Position numbers and translations under genes: made by a program | NCBI GenBank assembly: GCA_002490315.1 | Contig: DLKG01000001.1 | Span: 1-30,331, forward strand | Source of the DNA: Prevotella sp. UBA7594 | GTDB taxonomy: Bacteria; Bacteroidota; Bacteroidia; Bacteroidales; Bacteroidaceae | Reading direction: 5' to 3' | DNA: 30,331 bases | Shown: positions 22,408 to 30,331 of the stretch, piece by piece | How the letters are laid out: each line of letters begins with the position of its first letter | Numbering within the stretch: position 1 is the stretch's first letter | The notes under the pieces: generated by a model | Told to the model about the DNA's origin: nothing | Databases searched by the model: none | Seen by the model: only the letters and a program-made list of their open reading frames with translations

Positions 22408-23124
22408 CTACGGCATCGGTTTCAGATACTCCAAGAATCTGTCTACGTCGTAGTTCATTATCAGTTTCTCAGGGAAGTCAACCTCTTTGAGCATCGGCAG
22501 GATGCGGTCGTAGTCGGCAATCAAGGTGGAGAAATGGGCATCACTGCCAAAAATAACCGGCACGTCATATTGCTTGGCAAGACGCAGAAGGGTGAGGTTG
22601 TTTGGCCGGGCAATGGTCTTGTGGCGAGCGGGAGCCATGGAGTGGTTGTTGATTTCGAGGAGGGTGTGGGTCTCCTTAGCAACCTTCACGAGTCGTTCGA
22701 AGTCGAGTTCGGCGGTGCCGTCGCCAGGGTGGCTGATAATCTGTATATATGGGTTGCGCATAGCGCGCACCACGCCTTCCGTGTTCTCCTCCTTTGTGCC
22801 GCCCTGCCAGCAAAGGCTGTGTATGCCGGCAATACGTATGTCGAGCATCCGCCAGTGCTCCTCGTCGAGGTCGATGTCTCCGTGAGTGTTGAGGATGTTC
22901 AGCTCTGCGCCGAGCATAAGGCGTAGACCATAGAGCTGGCGCGGCACGCTGTGGAGGTTGCGGAAATAAAGAGGATTGCACGTCCCGGGGATGCTTGGTC
23001 CGTGCTCAGTGATACCGAGGATTTTCAAGCCTTTGTCTGCGGCAGCGTGTGCCATTTCCTGAATAGTACTGTAAGCGTGGCCCGAAGCCACGGTATGTGT
23101 GTGTACGTCGAGTTGTATGTTCAT
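22408..23124 (-). CDS. PHP-domain metal-dependent hydrolase (YcdX-like)
   Basis: 238 residues. PHP (polymerase and histidinol phosphatase) fold, expected to be a tri-metal phosphatase or phosphoesterase. The full ligand set of the E. coli YcdX type is visible: H8, H10 and H16 (DVHTHTVASGH), H41 (ITEHG), E74 (GAELNIL), H102 (AGIHSL), H132 (ISHPGDG), D195 and H197 (FGSDAHFS). The substrate of this subfamily is not firmly known. The gene stands alone on the minus strand, has its own -7 box, and is divergent from flavodoxin. Confidence 0.92.
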   Translation of the reverse strand: MNIQLDVHTHTVASGHAYSTIQEMAHAAADKGLKILGITEHGPSIPGTCNPLYFRNLHSVPRQLYGLRLMLGAELNILNTHGDIDLDEEHWRMLDIRIAGIHSLCWQGGTKEENTEGVVRAMRNPYIQIISHPGDGTAELDFERLVKVAKETHTLLEINNHSMAPARHKTIARPNNLTLLRLAKQYDVPVIFGSDAHFSTLIADYDRILPMLKEVDFPEKLIMNYDVDRFLEYLKPMP

Positions 23125-23156
23125 TACTGTTTATATATGATAATTATTTGTTAGTG

Positions 23157-23164
23157 CAAAGTTA
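23157..23164 (-). promoter_or_regulatory. -7 box for the PHP hydrolase gene
   Basis: On the minus strand TAACTTTG, a full match to TAnnTTTG, with a leader of about 26 nt. No good -33 TTTG at the expected distance. Confidence 0.5.
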
Positions 23165-23280
23165 CTCATTATATATGGATTTGTCGAAGATTTATGTGTC
23201 TATAAATCAAATCTGCAAAGAAAAGAAATAGGAAAAGCATCAACTGTGACGGATGGTTCATGCGCTTCATGCGCAACCAC

Positions 23281-23327
23281 TATTTTTAGGTATTACGCAA
23301 AACCTTATTTTTAGGTATTGCCGAAAT
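23281..23327. repeat. Tandem direct repeat at the flavodoxin promoter
   Basis: TATTTTTAGGTATT occurs at 23281-23294 and again at 23306-23319, 25 bp apart. The match continues as nCnnAAA in both copies, so each unit is about 21-22 bp. The second copy overlaps the -33 element. Two same-face, evenly spaced copies look like binding sites for a transcription regulator. Confidence 0.65.
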
Positions 23328-23348
23328 CGCGCTGAGACATTAACTTTG
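23317..23348 (+). promoter_or_regulatory. Promoter of the flavodoxin gene
   Basis: ATTG (23317-23320), 20 nt, then TAACTTTG (23341-23348), a full -7 match. Start near 23355; leader about 53 nt with an A-rich end before the ATG. Confidence 0.75.
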
Positions 23349-23407
23349 CAAACGGTAAATAGAAAATGGAATATTAATTCAAAGACCAAAGAAAAGGAGA
23401 AAAAACT

Positions 23408-23902
23408 ATGAAACCAACAATTGTTATCTATGGATCGTCGACAGGCACGTGCCAGTCGATTGCTGAGACCATCGCCTCCAAGCTCGGTGTGGAAGCCATC
23501 GAGGCTGGAAGCCTTGCAGCAGACGTCATCGCAAGCCATGACAACCTTCTTCTCGGTACGTCCACATGGGGCGCAGGTGAGTTGCAGGACGACTGGTATG
23601 ATGGCATAAAGACATTGAAGTCAGCCGGACTAAGTGGGAAAACAGTCGCTTTGTTTGGATGTGGTGACAGCGAGTCATATCCCGACACATTCTGTGGCGG
23701 CATGAAAGAACTCTATGACGCTGCGAAGGAAGCTGGTGCAAATGTTCTGGAAGGCGTGTCCACCGACGGCTACACGTTCGATGAGAGCGAGGCAGTAGTA
23801 GACGGTCGCTTCGTAGGCTTGGCGCTCGACGATGTAAACGAGGACGACAAGACAGAGGAACGCATCGATGCATGGCTTGAAGCTATAAAGCCCGCATTGT
23901 AA
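23408..23902 (+). CDS. Flavodoxin (long-chain)
   Basis: 164 residues. A small FMN electron carrier that can replace ferredoxin. The phosphate loop is YGSSTGTCQSIAETIA (8-23), the first isoalloxazine-stacking aromatic is W54 in TSTWGAGELQDDW, and the second is Y91 in GCGDSESYPDTFC. The length and the region before the C-terminal helix fit the long-chain class. The usual TGNT of the loop reads TGTC here. It has its own promoter with a repeated operator-like motif and precedes DUF2023, its usual partner. Regulation by iron limitation would be typical but is not shown by the sequence. Confidence 0.94.
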   Translation: MKPTIVIYGSSTGTCQSIAETIASKLGVEAIEAGSLAADVIASHDNLLLGTSTWGAGELQDDWYDGIKTLKSAGLSGKTVALFGCGDSESYPDTFCGGMKELYDAAKEAGANVLEGVSTDGYTFDESEAVVDGRFVGLALDDVNEDDKTEERIDAWLEAIKPAL

Positions 23903-23946
23903 TTGTATTTAGAAGTCAACCATCAACCCTAATTATATATAATGTT

Positions 23947-24327
23947 ATGCAGCAGGAAAGAGTTTTGCCTGAGGATATGAAAGTATTGATGAATCATATT
24001 TATGAGTATCAGAAAGGTGTGCGCCGCATGGTGCTGTTTACGTTCAGCAAGCGCTACGAGTCGTTCGCCCTAACCCGGTTGCAGCATCAGAACATTCCCT
24101 ACATCGTGCAGCCTCTCTCGGGCGACAGCATGAATTTGTTTTTCGGCAAGCAGGAGTGTCTTGACGCTATAAGGCTGATAGTTGACAAGCCTTTGTGCAA
24201 GCTTACCCCCGAGGAAGACTTTATCCTCGGGGCTATGCTTGGCTATGACATCTGCGCGCAGTGTGAGCGTTTCTGCAAACGCAAGAATGCCTCTTTTAAA
24301 GAGTCACGCTCTCTATGCGTAGGTTGA
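23947..24327 (+). CDS. DUF2023 family protein
   Basis: 126 residues: a soluble alpha/beta protein with a basic N-terminal helix region (HIYEYQKGVRRMVLFTFSKR), a FFGKQECLDAI segment, and a C-terminal cysteine cluster C-x2-C-x3-C in GYDICAQCERFCKRK. DUF2023 genes are found next to flavodoxin in Bacteroidota, as here (44 nt gap, no separate promoter), suggesting a role in electron transfer with flavodoxin. No function is established. The last 11 codons overlap the 3' end of the opposing greA by 32 nt. The family core appears to end at about the cysteine cluster, so the tail is probably an extension. Confidence 0.85.
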   Translation: MQQERVLPEDMKVLMNHIYEYQKGVRRMVLFTFSKRYESFALTRLQHQNIPYIVQPLSGDSMNLFFGKQECLDAIRLIVDKPLCKLTPEEDFILGAMLGYDICAQCERFCKRKNASFKESRSLCVG

Positions 24328-24760
24328 TGATGCCCGCCGGCACACGCACTTCAACCGTGTCTCCGGCTTTCTTCCCGAGCAGGGCTTGTGCAATCGGCGA
24401 CTTGATGGAAATCTTTCCTTCTGCGAGGTTGGCCTCATGTGGATTGACCACCATGTAGGTCATGCGCCGATTGTTGGCGACGTTAGTGATTTCCACCTGG
24501 CTGAGCAAGCCTATACACTCGCTGTTCAGTCGGCTCTTGTCTATCACGCGGGCATTCTCCAGCACTTTCTGCATAAAGCTTATTTTGCCCAACAGACGCC
24601 TCTGCTCGCGCTTTGCTGCATGGTATTCGAAATTCTCGCTGAGGTCGCCCTTGTCGCGTGCCTCCGCGATGGCGTCTTTTACTTGTGGAAGTTCTACAGA
24701 CTCCAATTGGTGTAGTTCGGCCACGAGCTTGTCGTAGCCTTCCTGTGACATGTATTCCAT
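24296..24760 (-). CDS. greA: Transcription elongation factor GreA
   Basis: 154 residues. It rescues backtracked RNA polymerase by stimulating transcript cleavage. The N-terminal coiled coil carries the acidic tip GDLSENFEYHAAK, with the Asp and Glu that coordinate the catalytic metal in the polymerase channel. The C-terminal FKBP-like domain includes EGKISIKSPIAQALLGKKAGD. The frame stays open 44 codons upstream, but that part is atypical. The ATG at 24760 (MEYMSQEGYDKL) matches the family start and sits 27 nt from a -7 box. Sequence after the tip (KREQRRLLGKISFMQKVL) differs from the commoner GreA form, so this may be a second, divergent GreA paralogue. Confidence 0.92.
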   Translation of the reverse strand: MEYMSQEGYDKLVAELHQLESVELPQVKDAIAEARDKGDLSENFEYHAAKREQRRLLGKISFMQKVLENARVIDKSRLNSECIGLLSQVEITNVANNRRMTYMVVNPHEANLAEGKISIKSPIAQALLGKKAGDTVEVRVPAGIINLRIESVTL

Positions 24761-24786
24761 TTGCTTCGTTTTTTTTATTTTGCCTG

Positions 24787-24794
24787 CAAAATTA
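24787..24794 (-). promoter_or_regulatory. -7 box for greA
   Basis: On the minus strand TAATTTTG, a full match to TAnnTTTG, 27 nt from the greA ATG. The -33 region is weak. It supports the start at 24760, because transcription would begin downstream of the alternative upstream starts. Confidence 0.55.
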
Positions 24795-24977
24795 CGGCTT
24801 TTTATTTTCTTAGAGAAGAGTAGGGCGAAAAACATTTCCCTCCAAATGCCACTTTGTAGTAAGGTACAGGAGCTCCACATGTCTTGAAACAACCACTTTT
24901 ATAGGCAAAAATAGCAACTTTGGCGAAGTAAAAAGATATTAAGCCTCTTAAAAAGCGTTTTTTAGCCACTCTAAGCA

Positions 24978-25007
24978 TTGCCGACTCATTATTTTTTAGT
25001 AATTTTA
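24978..25007 (+). promoter_or_regulatory. Probable promoter of gyrA
   Basis: TTG (24978-24980), 19 nt, then TAATTTTA (25000-25007), 7 of 8 bases of the -7 consensus. Start near 25014, giving a leader of about 114 nt. It lies in the 367-bp divergent gap between greA and gyrA (24761-25127). Nothing else recognisable is in 24795-24977. Confidence 0.5.
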
Positions 25008-25030
25008 CACCTTGAAATGAATGCCCCAAA

Positions 25031-25090
25031 TCGCTTAGAGCGAAATTAAACGGCGTCTACGGCCTTTTTTAATGAAAATGGCTGCGCCGT
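25031..25090 (+). other. Structured 5' leader of gyrA
   Basis: Two possible RNA stems precede the gene: TCGCT (25031-25035) with AGCGA (25039-25043), and ACGGCG (25050-25055) with CGCCGT (25085-25090), the latter enclosing further GGCC/GGCT pairs around a T6 run. The leader is longer than others in the window. No known riboswitch is recognised. Confidence 0.4.
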
Positions 25091-25127
25091 AACCAACAAG
25101 CAACGAATAAAATCATTTATATAAACA

Positions 25128-27656
25128 ATGGACGAAAATCAAACAATTGATCTGGACAGGGTTCAGAAAATCAACATTGAGGAAGAAATGAAAAAGTCAT
25201 ACATCGACTATAGTATGTCGGTGATCGTGGCTCGTGCGCTTCCTGATGTGAGAGATGGTTTCAAGCCTGTCCATCGCCGCATTCTTTATGGTATGCTTGG
25301 CATTGGCAACACAAGTGCCAACCCTTATAAGAAATGTGCGCGTGTTGTAGGTGAGGTGCTCGGTAAGTACCACCCCCATGGTGACTCTTCCGTGTACGGA
25401 GCTCTTGTGCGTATGGGGCAGAATTGGAACATGCGCTATATGCTCGTCGACGGACAAGGTAACTTTGGCTCTGTCGATGGCGACTCGCCGGCCGCCATGC
25501 GTTACACGGAGTGCCGCCTCTCGAAGATGGGAGAGCACATCATGGACGACCTCGACAAGGACACGGTCGACATGGATCCAAACTTCGACGACACGCTCTT
25601 CGAGCCTTCCGTAATGCCTACGAAGATACCTAACCTCCTTGTCAACGGAGGAAACGGCATCGCTGTCGGCATGGCCACCAATATCCCGACCCACAACCTC
25701 TGTGAGGTAATCGACGGATGCTGCGCCTACATCGATAATCCAGACATTGACATCGACGGACTTATGGAGTATATCAAGGCTCCAGATTTCCCTACCGGTG
25801 CTTACATATATGGACTTCAGGGCGTAAAGCAAGCTTACGAGACGGGTCGCGGACGCATCGTCATGCGCGCCAAATCGGAGATTGAGAGTGGCGACACACA
25901 CGACAAGATTGTAGTCACGGAGATTCCTTACGGAGTGAACAAGGCTGACCTCGTGTCGTCAATCGCCGACCTCGTGAAGGAAGGAAAGGTGACTGGCATC
26001 TCTAACGTCAACGATGAGTCGGGACGTCAGGGTATGCGCATCGTTGTCGACGTGAAGCGCGACGCCAACGCCAACGTCATCCTTAACAAGCTCTACAAGA
26101 TGACAGCCATGCAGTCGTCGTTCTCCGTCAACTGCATCGCCCTCGTTAATGGACGCCCTCGCCTGCTCACGCTGAAGGACTGCGTTAAGTACTTCATAGA
26201 GCACCGCCACGACGTCACCATACGCCGCACGAAGTTCGATCTCAAGAAAGCACAGGAGCGTGCCCACATCCTTGAGGGCTTGATAATCGCTTGCGACAAT
26301 ATCGACGAGGTTGTACACATCATACGCGCCTCGAAAACTCCTTCCGACGCTCAGCGCAACTTGGAGAAGCGCTTCGAAATCGACGAACTTCAGTCGAAGG
26401 CCATCGTCGACATGCGCCTCTCGCAGCTCACCGGTCTGCGTATCGACCAGTTGCACGCCGAGTATGAGGAGCTTGAGCGCCAGATTGATTATCTCCAGTC
26501 GATTCTCGACGACCCGGAACTTTGCAAGAAGGTGATGAAGGAAGACCTCCAGGAGGTGAAGGAAAAGTATGGCGACGAGCGCCGTACGGAGATAAAGCCC
26601 TACGAGCATGAGTTCAATGCCGAGGACTTCTATCCGAATGACCCGGTAGTAATCACCGTTTCGCATCTTGGCTACATCAAGCGCACGCCGCTCAGCGAGT
26701 TCCGTGAGCAGGCACGCGGAGGTGTTGGCTCCAAGGGCGCACGCACCCGTGAGCAGGACTTTACAGAGTATATCTATCCTGCCACTATGCACCAGACGAT
26801 GCTCTTCTTCACGCGCAAGGGCCGCTGCTACTGGCTCAAGTGCTACGAGATTCCGGAAGGCGACAAGAATTTCAAGGGTCGCGCCATACAGAATATGCTC
26901 AACATTGAGCCGGACGACTCCGTCAACGCCTTGCTTCGTCTGAGCGGACTCAATGACGAGGAGTTCGTCAAGTCCCACTATGTAGTGTTCGCCACGAAGA
27001 ACGGTACAGTGAAGAAGACGAGTCTTGAGGCTTACTCACGTCCGCGCACAAACGGCGTCAACGCTATCAACATCGTCGAGGGCGACGAGGTGGTTGACGT
27101 GCGCCTCACCAACGGCCACAACGAGCTGATTCTTGCCAACCGCAATGGTAGGGCAGTGCGCTTTGACGAGGACACCGTGCGCACCATGGGACGCGTTTCA
27201 ACCGGTGTGCGTGGCATGAGACTCGATGATGATGACGACCAGGTGGTGGGTATGATTGTTGTCAACAACGCCGAGACGGAAACCGTGATGGTTGTTTCGG
27301 AGAACGGCTACGGAAAGCGTTCTCAGGTGGAGGAATACCGCAAGACCAACCGTGGCGGAAAGGGCGTGAAGACCTTCGCCATTACGGAAAAAACCGGTCG
27401 ACTCGTTGCCATAAAGAATGTCACTGACGACAACGACCTCATGATTATCAACAAGAGTGGCATTGCCATTCGTCTTGCCGTCAGCGACTGTCGTGTCATG
27501 GGACGCGCAACGCAGGGTGTGCGCCTCATAAACCTCTCGAAGAAAAACGATGTCATCGCAAGCGTATGCAAGGTGATGAGTTCGGAGGCAGAGGCCGACG
27601 TGACAGAGGAGAACGACGCTGCAAGCGAAACGGCAGAGCCTACAACTAATGAATAA
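25128..27656 (+). CDS. gyrA: DNA gyrase subunit A
   Basis: 842 residues. Breakage-reunion subunit of the type II topoisomerase that introduces negative supercoils with GyrB. The catalytic tyrosine is Y126 in [11 protein letters not shown]. The quinolone pocket reads [15 protein letters not shown] (82-96), so the site equivalent to E. coli S83 is Ser (S87) but that of D87 is Gly (G91). The C-terminal beta-pinwheel begins with a GyrA box, QARGGVG (528-534), a variant of the usual QRRGGKG, and its blades follow. The tail is acidic ([17 protein letters not shown]). ParC paralogues lack this form of the box, supporting GyrA. A TPR gene follows after 32 nt, perhaps in the same transcript. Confidence 0.96.
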   Translation: MDENQTIDLDRVQKINIEEEMKKSYIDYSMSVIVARALPDVRDGFKPVHRRILYGMLGIGNTSANPYKKCARVVGEVLGKYHPHGDSSVYGALVRMGQNWNMRYMLVDGQGNFGSVDGDSPAAMRYTECRLSKMGEHIMDDLDKDTVDMDPNFDDTLFEPSVMPTKIPNLLVNGGNGIAVGMATNIPTHNLCEVIDGCCAYIDNPDIDIDGLMEYIKAPDFPTGAYIYGLQGVKQAYETGRGRIVMRAKSEIESGDTHDKIVVTEIPYGVNKADLVSSIADLVKEGKVTGISNVNDESGRQGMRIVVDVKRDANANVILNKLYKMTAMQSSFSVNCIALVNGRPRLLTLKDCVKYFIEHRHDVTIRRTKFDLKKAQERAHILEGLIIACDNIDEVVHIIRASKTPSDAQRNLEKRFEIDELQSKAIVDMRLSQLTGLRIDQLHAEYEELERQIDYLQSILDDPELCKKVMKEDLQEVKEKYGDERRTEIKPYEHEFNAEDFYPNDPVVITVSHLGYIKRTPLSEFREQARGGVGSKGARTREQDFTEYIYPATMHQTMLFFTRKGRCYWLKCYEIPEGDKNFKGRAIQNMLNIEPDDSVNALLRLSGLNDEEFVKSHYVVFATKNGTVKKTSLEAYSRPRTNGVNAINIVEGDEVVDVRLTNGHNELILANRNGRAVRFDEDTVRTMGRVSTGVRGMRLDDDDDQVVGMIVVNNAETETVMVVSENGYGKRSQVEEYRKTNRGGKGVKTFAITEKTGRLVAIKNVTDDNDLMIINKSGIAIRLAVSDCRVMGRATQGVRLINLSKKNDVIASVCKVMSSEAEADVTEENDAASETAEPTTNE

Positions 27657-27688
27657 TAAAAACATCTACAATTCATAAATCAAAGAGT

Positions 27689-28885
27689 ATGAAAAAATTG
27701 TTTATCGCAGCACTGATGGTAGCAGCTACCACGTCTGCATTCGCACAGGACATCAAGTCTGTCCTTAAAGCTAAAGACTATGCTGAGGCTCAAAGCGGTC
27801 TCAACTCATGTCTGTCCACCCTCACCAATGAGGAAAAGGCTAAGGCTTACAACAAGCTCGTGGAGCTCTCTATGGCTAAGTTCGATAAGGAGAACAATGT
27901 CATGATTGAGAATCAGGCTATGGAACAGATGGGACAGAAGGCTGACAAGCCAGTTGACAAGGCTGGTATGTACAATGCTCTCTATCAGGCTCTTAATGAC
28001 GCCAACGAGTGCGATAAGTACGACAATATGCCTAATGTAAAGGGTAAAGTGGCTCCGAAGTTCCACAAGAAAAACCAGAGCAAACTTTGGTCGCTCCGTC
28101 TTCATCTCGTAAATGCCGGACAGGACGCTTTGCAGGCTGAGGACAATGCCAATGCTTTCAAGTTCTTCTCAAGCTACGTAGAGAGCGGCACGTCTCCTCT
28201 CTTTGCTGACCTCAGCAAGGAGCAGGCACACGATCAGTATCTCGGCGACGTCGCTCGTGTGGCAGGTGTGCTTGCCTATCAGAATAAAAACATTGACCTT
28301 GCCAACAAGTACATCGACGTGGCTCTCAAGGACACGGCTTCCTACAAGGATGCTCTCAATGTGAAGATGGCACTCATGCAGCAGTCAATGAAGACGAAAG
28401 AGGACTCCGTGAAGTGCCTCAACACCTTCGAGCAGCTTTATGCCAACGACAGCAACAACGAGATGATTTTCTCTAACCTTGCCTCTCTCTATGGCAGCCT
28501 TGGCATGAAGGACAAGCAGAACGCTGTTGTTGAGCAACGACTCGCTACCAATCCTAACGACTTCATGGCTCTCGCCGTGAAGGGACAGTCGGAGATGAAC
28601 GAGAGCAAGTGGGACGAGGCTATCGCCGACTTCAAGAAGGCTAATGCCGTTAAAGAAGATGCTCTCATCTTGACTTGGTATGCTTTCTGCAACAACAACA
28701 AGGCTGAAGCTACGCAGAATCCTGCCGACAAGAAGACGCTCTATACCGAGAGCCAAAACCTTCTCGAAAAAGCTCGTGACCTTGATCCCAATCAGGAGCG
28801 CGCCAACTGGCGTTATTTGCTTTACAACACCTACTACAACCTCTATGGCGAGAACGACGCCCGCACAAAGGAGTACGCTCAGTAA
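27689..28885 (+). CDS. Exported tetratricopeptide-repeat protein
   Basis: 398 residues. Signal peptide MKKLFIAALMVAATTSAFAQ (cleavage after Ala19). Repeats of about 34 residues are visible, the clearest being SNNEMIFSNLASLYGSLGMKD, PNDFMALAVKGQSEMNESKW and DEAIADFKKANAVKEDAL. No membrane anchor is seen beyond the signal. It is likely a periplasmic scaffold; its target is unknown. It is 32 nt after gyrA and precedes a similar TPR protein, with which it shares the C-terminal layout (KKTLYTESQNLLEKARDLDP here, KKLYTESMPYMQRYRQLEP there), so the two probably arose by duplication. Confidence 0.88.
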   Translation: MKKLFIAALMVAATTSAFAQDIKSVLKAKDYAEAQSGLNSCLSTLTNEEKAKAYNKLVELSMAKFDKENNVMIENQAMEQMGQKADKPVDKAGMYNALYQALNDANECDKYDNMPNVKGKVAPKFHKKNQSKLWSLRLHLVNAGQDALQAEDNANAFKFFSSYVESGTSPLFADLSKEQAHDQYLGDVARVAGVLAYQNKNIDLANKYIDVALKDTASYKDALNVKMALMQQSMKTKEDSVKCLNTFEQLYANDSNNEMIFSNLASLYGSLGMKDKQNAVVEQRLATNPNDFMALAVKGQSEMNESKWDEAIADFKKANAVKEDALILTWYAFCNNNKAEATQNPADKKTLYTESQNLLEKARDLDPNQERANWRYLLYNTYYNLYGENDARTKEYAQ

Positions 28886-28918
28886 GGTGATACGTAATTA
28901 TAATAATGTATAAAAATC

Positions 28919-28951
28919 ACGGCATGTCCTGTCTTTGATGGGACATGCCGT
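28919..28951 (+). other. Hairpin between the two TPR genes
   Basis: An 11-bp perfect stem, ACGGCATGTCC (28919-28929) with its complement 28941-28951, and an 11-nt loop. No T tract follows, so it may be a partial terminator or an RNA stability element separating the two genes rather than a full stop signal. Confidence 0.6.
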
Positions 28952-28972
28952 TGGCTGTAATAACCGGGTATT

Positions 28973-30193
28973 ATGTTCAAGAAACTGTTTTTTGTTGCTA
29001 TTTTTATGCTCATGTCGCTTGCTACTGTCTCCGCGCAAAAGAAGGAGATAGCACAGGCAAAGTCAAACATCAAGGCAGGCAAGTCTTTGGCTGAGGCTGA
29101 GGCTTCCATGCGCAAGCTGCTTGCCGACTCGTCCAATAGACAGAACGACAAGATATGGCTTGTGTTGTTCGACGCCGTAAAAAAGCAGTATGAAAATGTT
29201 AACGAACAGATGTATCTGAAGCAGTCTACCGACACGTCTCAGCTCTTCGATGCAGCAAGTCGTATGTTCGGTGTGCTCGAAGGCCTCGACTCTGTTGATG
29301 CCGCTCAGGCAAAAGAGGGAAAAAACAAGCTGAAGTATCGCCGCAAACATTCGGAGTATCTCAATGCCTACCGTAAGAATCTCTTCAATGGAGGAGTATT
29401 CTTCATGGGCAAGCAGGACTATCGCAGGTCGTTCAGCTTCTTCGATGCCTACATTGATTGTGCACGCCAGCCTTTGTTCTCTGCTTACGACTATGCCGCC
29501 AACGACCGCCTCTTGCCTAAGGCAGCGTTCTACTCTGTCTACACAGGCTATATGGCAAAGGACTACCAGGCTACCTTGCGACATGAGCAACTCGCCCGCA
29601 AAGACTCTGCCCACATCTTGCTTACGCTGCAATATGTAGCCGATACCCACCTCGCCCTTGCCGACACTGCCAGCTATGTAAGCACTTTGAAGAATGGCTT
29701 CGAACTATCGCCTTCGTCGAAATATTTCTTCCCTCATCTCTTCGACTACTTTTTCCGGAATGGTGATATGAAGGGTTCTATGGACTTGGTGGACGTTTCT
29801 CTGCATGCCGATTCAACAGACGCCGTGGCGTTGCTTGCCAAGAGTACAGTGTTGCTGTCGCTTGAGCGCTATGATGAGTGCATTGCTATATGCAATCGCC
29901 TGATTGCAGCCGACGACAAAATTGCCGATGCCTATCTCAATGCAGGTCTTGCTTATTTCAACCAGGCTGTGAAGCTCGACAAAAAAACAAAGCACAGCCG
30001 CGAGGAACGTGCCACGATGAAAAAACTCTACACGGAGTCGATGCCTTACATGCAACGCTATCGCCAGCTCGAACCTAAACGCAACGATCTTTGGGCTATG
30101 CCGCTTTACACGATTTATCTCAATCTCAATATGGGTAAGGAGTTCGGAGAAATGGACTCCATTGTAAAATCGATGGCAAATACCAAAAAGTAG
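28973..30193 (+). CDS. Exported tetratricopeptide-repeat protein, paralogue of its neighbour
   Basis: 406 residues. Signal peptide MFKKLFFVAIFMLMSLATVSAQ (cleavage near residue 21). It is helical throughout with TPR-like units, for example SLERYDECIAICNRLIAAD and DAYLNAGLAYFNQAVKLD, and a two-helix segment (SFFDAYIDCARQPLFSAYDY) that matches KFFSSYVESGTSPLFADLSK of the preceding protein. A conserved family beyond TPR is not recognised. It is likely periplasmic. It follows the first TPR gene with an 87-nt gap containing a hairpin. Confidence 0.87.
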   Translation: MFKKLFFVAIFMLMSLATVSAQKKEIAQAKSNIKAGKSLAEAEASMRKLLADSSNRQNDKIWLVLFDAVKKQYENVNEQMYLKQSTDTSQLFDAASRMFGVLEGLDSVDAAQAKEGKNKLKYRRKHSEYLNAYRKNLFNGGVFFMGKQDYRRSFSFFDAYIDCARQPLFSAYDYAANDRLLPKAAFYSVYTGYMAKDYQATLRHEQLARKDSAHILLTLQYVADTHLALADTASYVSTLKNGFELSPSSKYFFPHLFDYFFRNGDMKGSMDLVDVSLHADSTDAVALLAKSTVLLSLERYDECIAICNRLIAADDKIADAYLNAGLAYFNQAVKLDKKTKHSREERATMKKLYTESMPYMQRYRQLEPKRNDLWAMPLYTIYLNLNMGKEFGEMDSIVKSMANTKK

Positions 30194-30197
30194 ATTT

Positions 30198-30263
30198 TGT
30201 TGGGGATTGCGAGAAAGATTGTTAGGGATTGCGTAAAAGATAGATATGAATTGCGCAAATGAT
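30198..30263. repeat. 22-bp imperfect tandem repeat
   Basis: Three units of exactly 22 bp: 30198-30219, 30220-30241 and 30242-30263. The first two agree with TGTTnGGGATTGCGnnAAAG followed by AT; the third (AGATATGAATTGCGCAAATG, then AT) is more diverged. A fourth, weaker unit begins at 30264. It sits just after the second TPR gene and before a possible new start. Confidence 0.65.
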
Positions 30264-30274
30264 TGTTATGGATA

Positions 30275-30331
30275 ATGAAAGACAATGGTTATCCCATGGC
30301 TAAATACAACACGCCCTGTAAAGGCAAAAGC
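30275..30331 (+). CDS. Possible start of a gene cut by the window edge
   Basis: An open frame from ATG 30275, or in frame from ATG 30296, runs to the window end without a stop. It encodes MKDNGYP then MAKYNTPCKGKS. The short, basic N-terminus is not diagnostic and only 19 codons are visible, so no function is proposed. Confidence 0.3.
   Translation, partial: MKDNGYPMAKYNTPCKGKS

Noticed and set aside
24761..24892. 44-codon N-terminal extension of greA
   Set aside because: The extension lies upstream of the -7 box and does not resemble GreA, whose usual start matches MEYMSQEGY.

Overview
The window is a stretch of a Bacteroidales chromosome, most likely Prevotella or a close relative. The evidence is the TTTG-N19/20-TAnnTTTG promoter architecture of Bacteroidota in front of many genes, the near absence of Shine-Dalgarno sequences, the DUF4492-cydA-cydB arrangement, a flavodoxin-DUF2023 pair, and Bacteroidota-like NuoM, GreA and GyrA sequences. 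No genus was confirmed by search.

Layout. 1-5361: the 3' end of the complex I operon (tail of nuoK, then nuoL, nuoM, nuoN), closed by an intrinsic terminator. The two spacers between nuoL, nuoM and nuoN are filled with degenerate octamer-like repeats in inverted arms. 5396-6812: a promoter with an overlapping palindromic operator candidate, a RelB-like antitoxin, a YafQ-like toxin and an exported barrel-like protein, all tightly spaced. 6863-7828: a two-lobed retropepsin-like aspartyl protease on the minus strand, followed by a MITE-like inverted repeat. 8003-10331: divergent kbl and SDR-type threonine dehydrogenase, which together convert threonine to glycine and acetyl-CoA. 10328-10496: the most regular copy of the repeat, between convergent genes. 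10497-12662: a nucleoside phosphorylase and a PD40/coiled-coil exported protein (minus). 12771-16198: a minus-strand flippase and two GT2 glycosyltransferases, with a very good promoter. 16301-17089: tRNA-Ser(CGA) with its own promoter and terminator, then an acyltransferase. 16879-18772: a DUF3810 membrane metalloprotease-like protein and a beta-carbonic anhydrase (minus). 18884-22118: DUF4492, cydA and cydB (cytochrome bd) with a strong terminator. 22119-22407: no convincing gene. 22408-24760: a PHP hydrolase (minus), flavodoxin plus DUF2023 (plus), and greA (minus). 24978-30193: gyrA and two tandem TPR proteins. From 30198 there is a 22-bp tandem repeat, then possibly the start of another gene.

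How the genes fit together. The region is mostly core metabolism: respiration (complex I, cytochrome bd, flavodoxin), threonine catabolism, nucleoside salvage, surface polysaccharide synthesis and information processing (gyrA, greA, tRNA). The accessory pieces are the toxin-antitoxin module, the MITE-like element and the repeat-filled spacers. The most unusual signal is the repeat family: three intergenic copies, each beginning at or within the stop codon of the upstream gene, and each built from arms that can fold back on each other.
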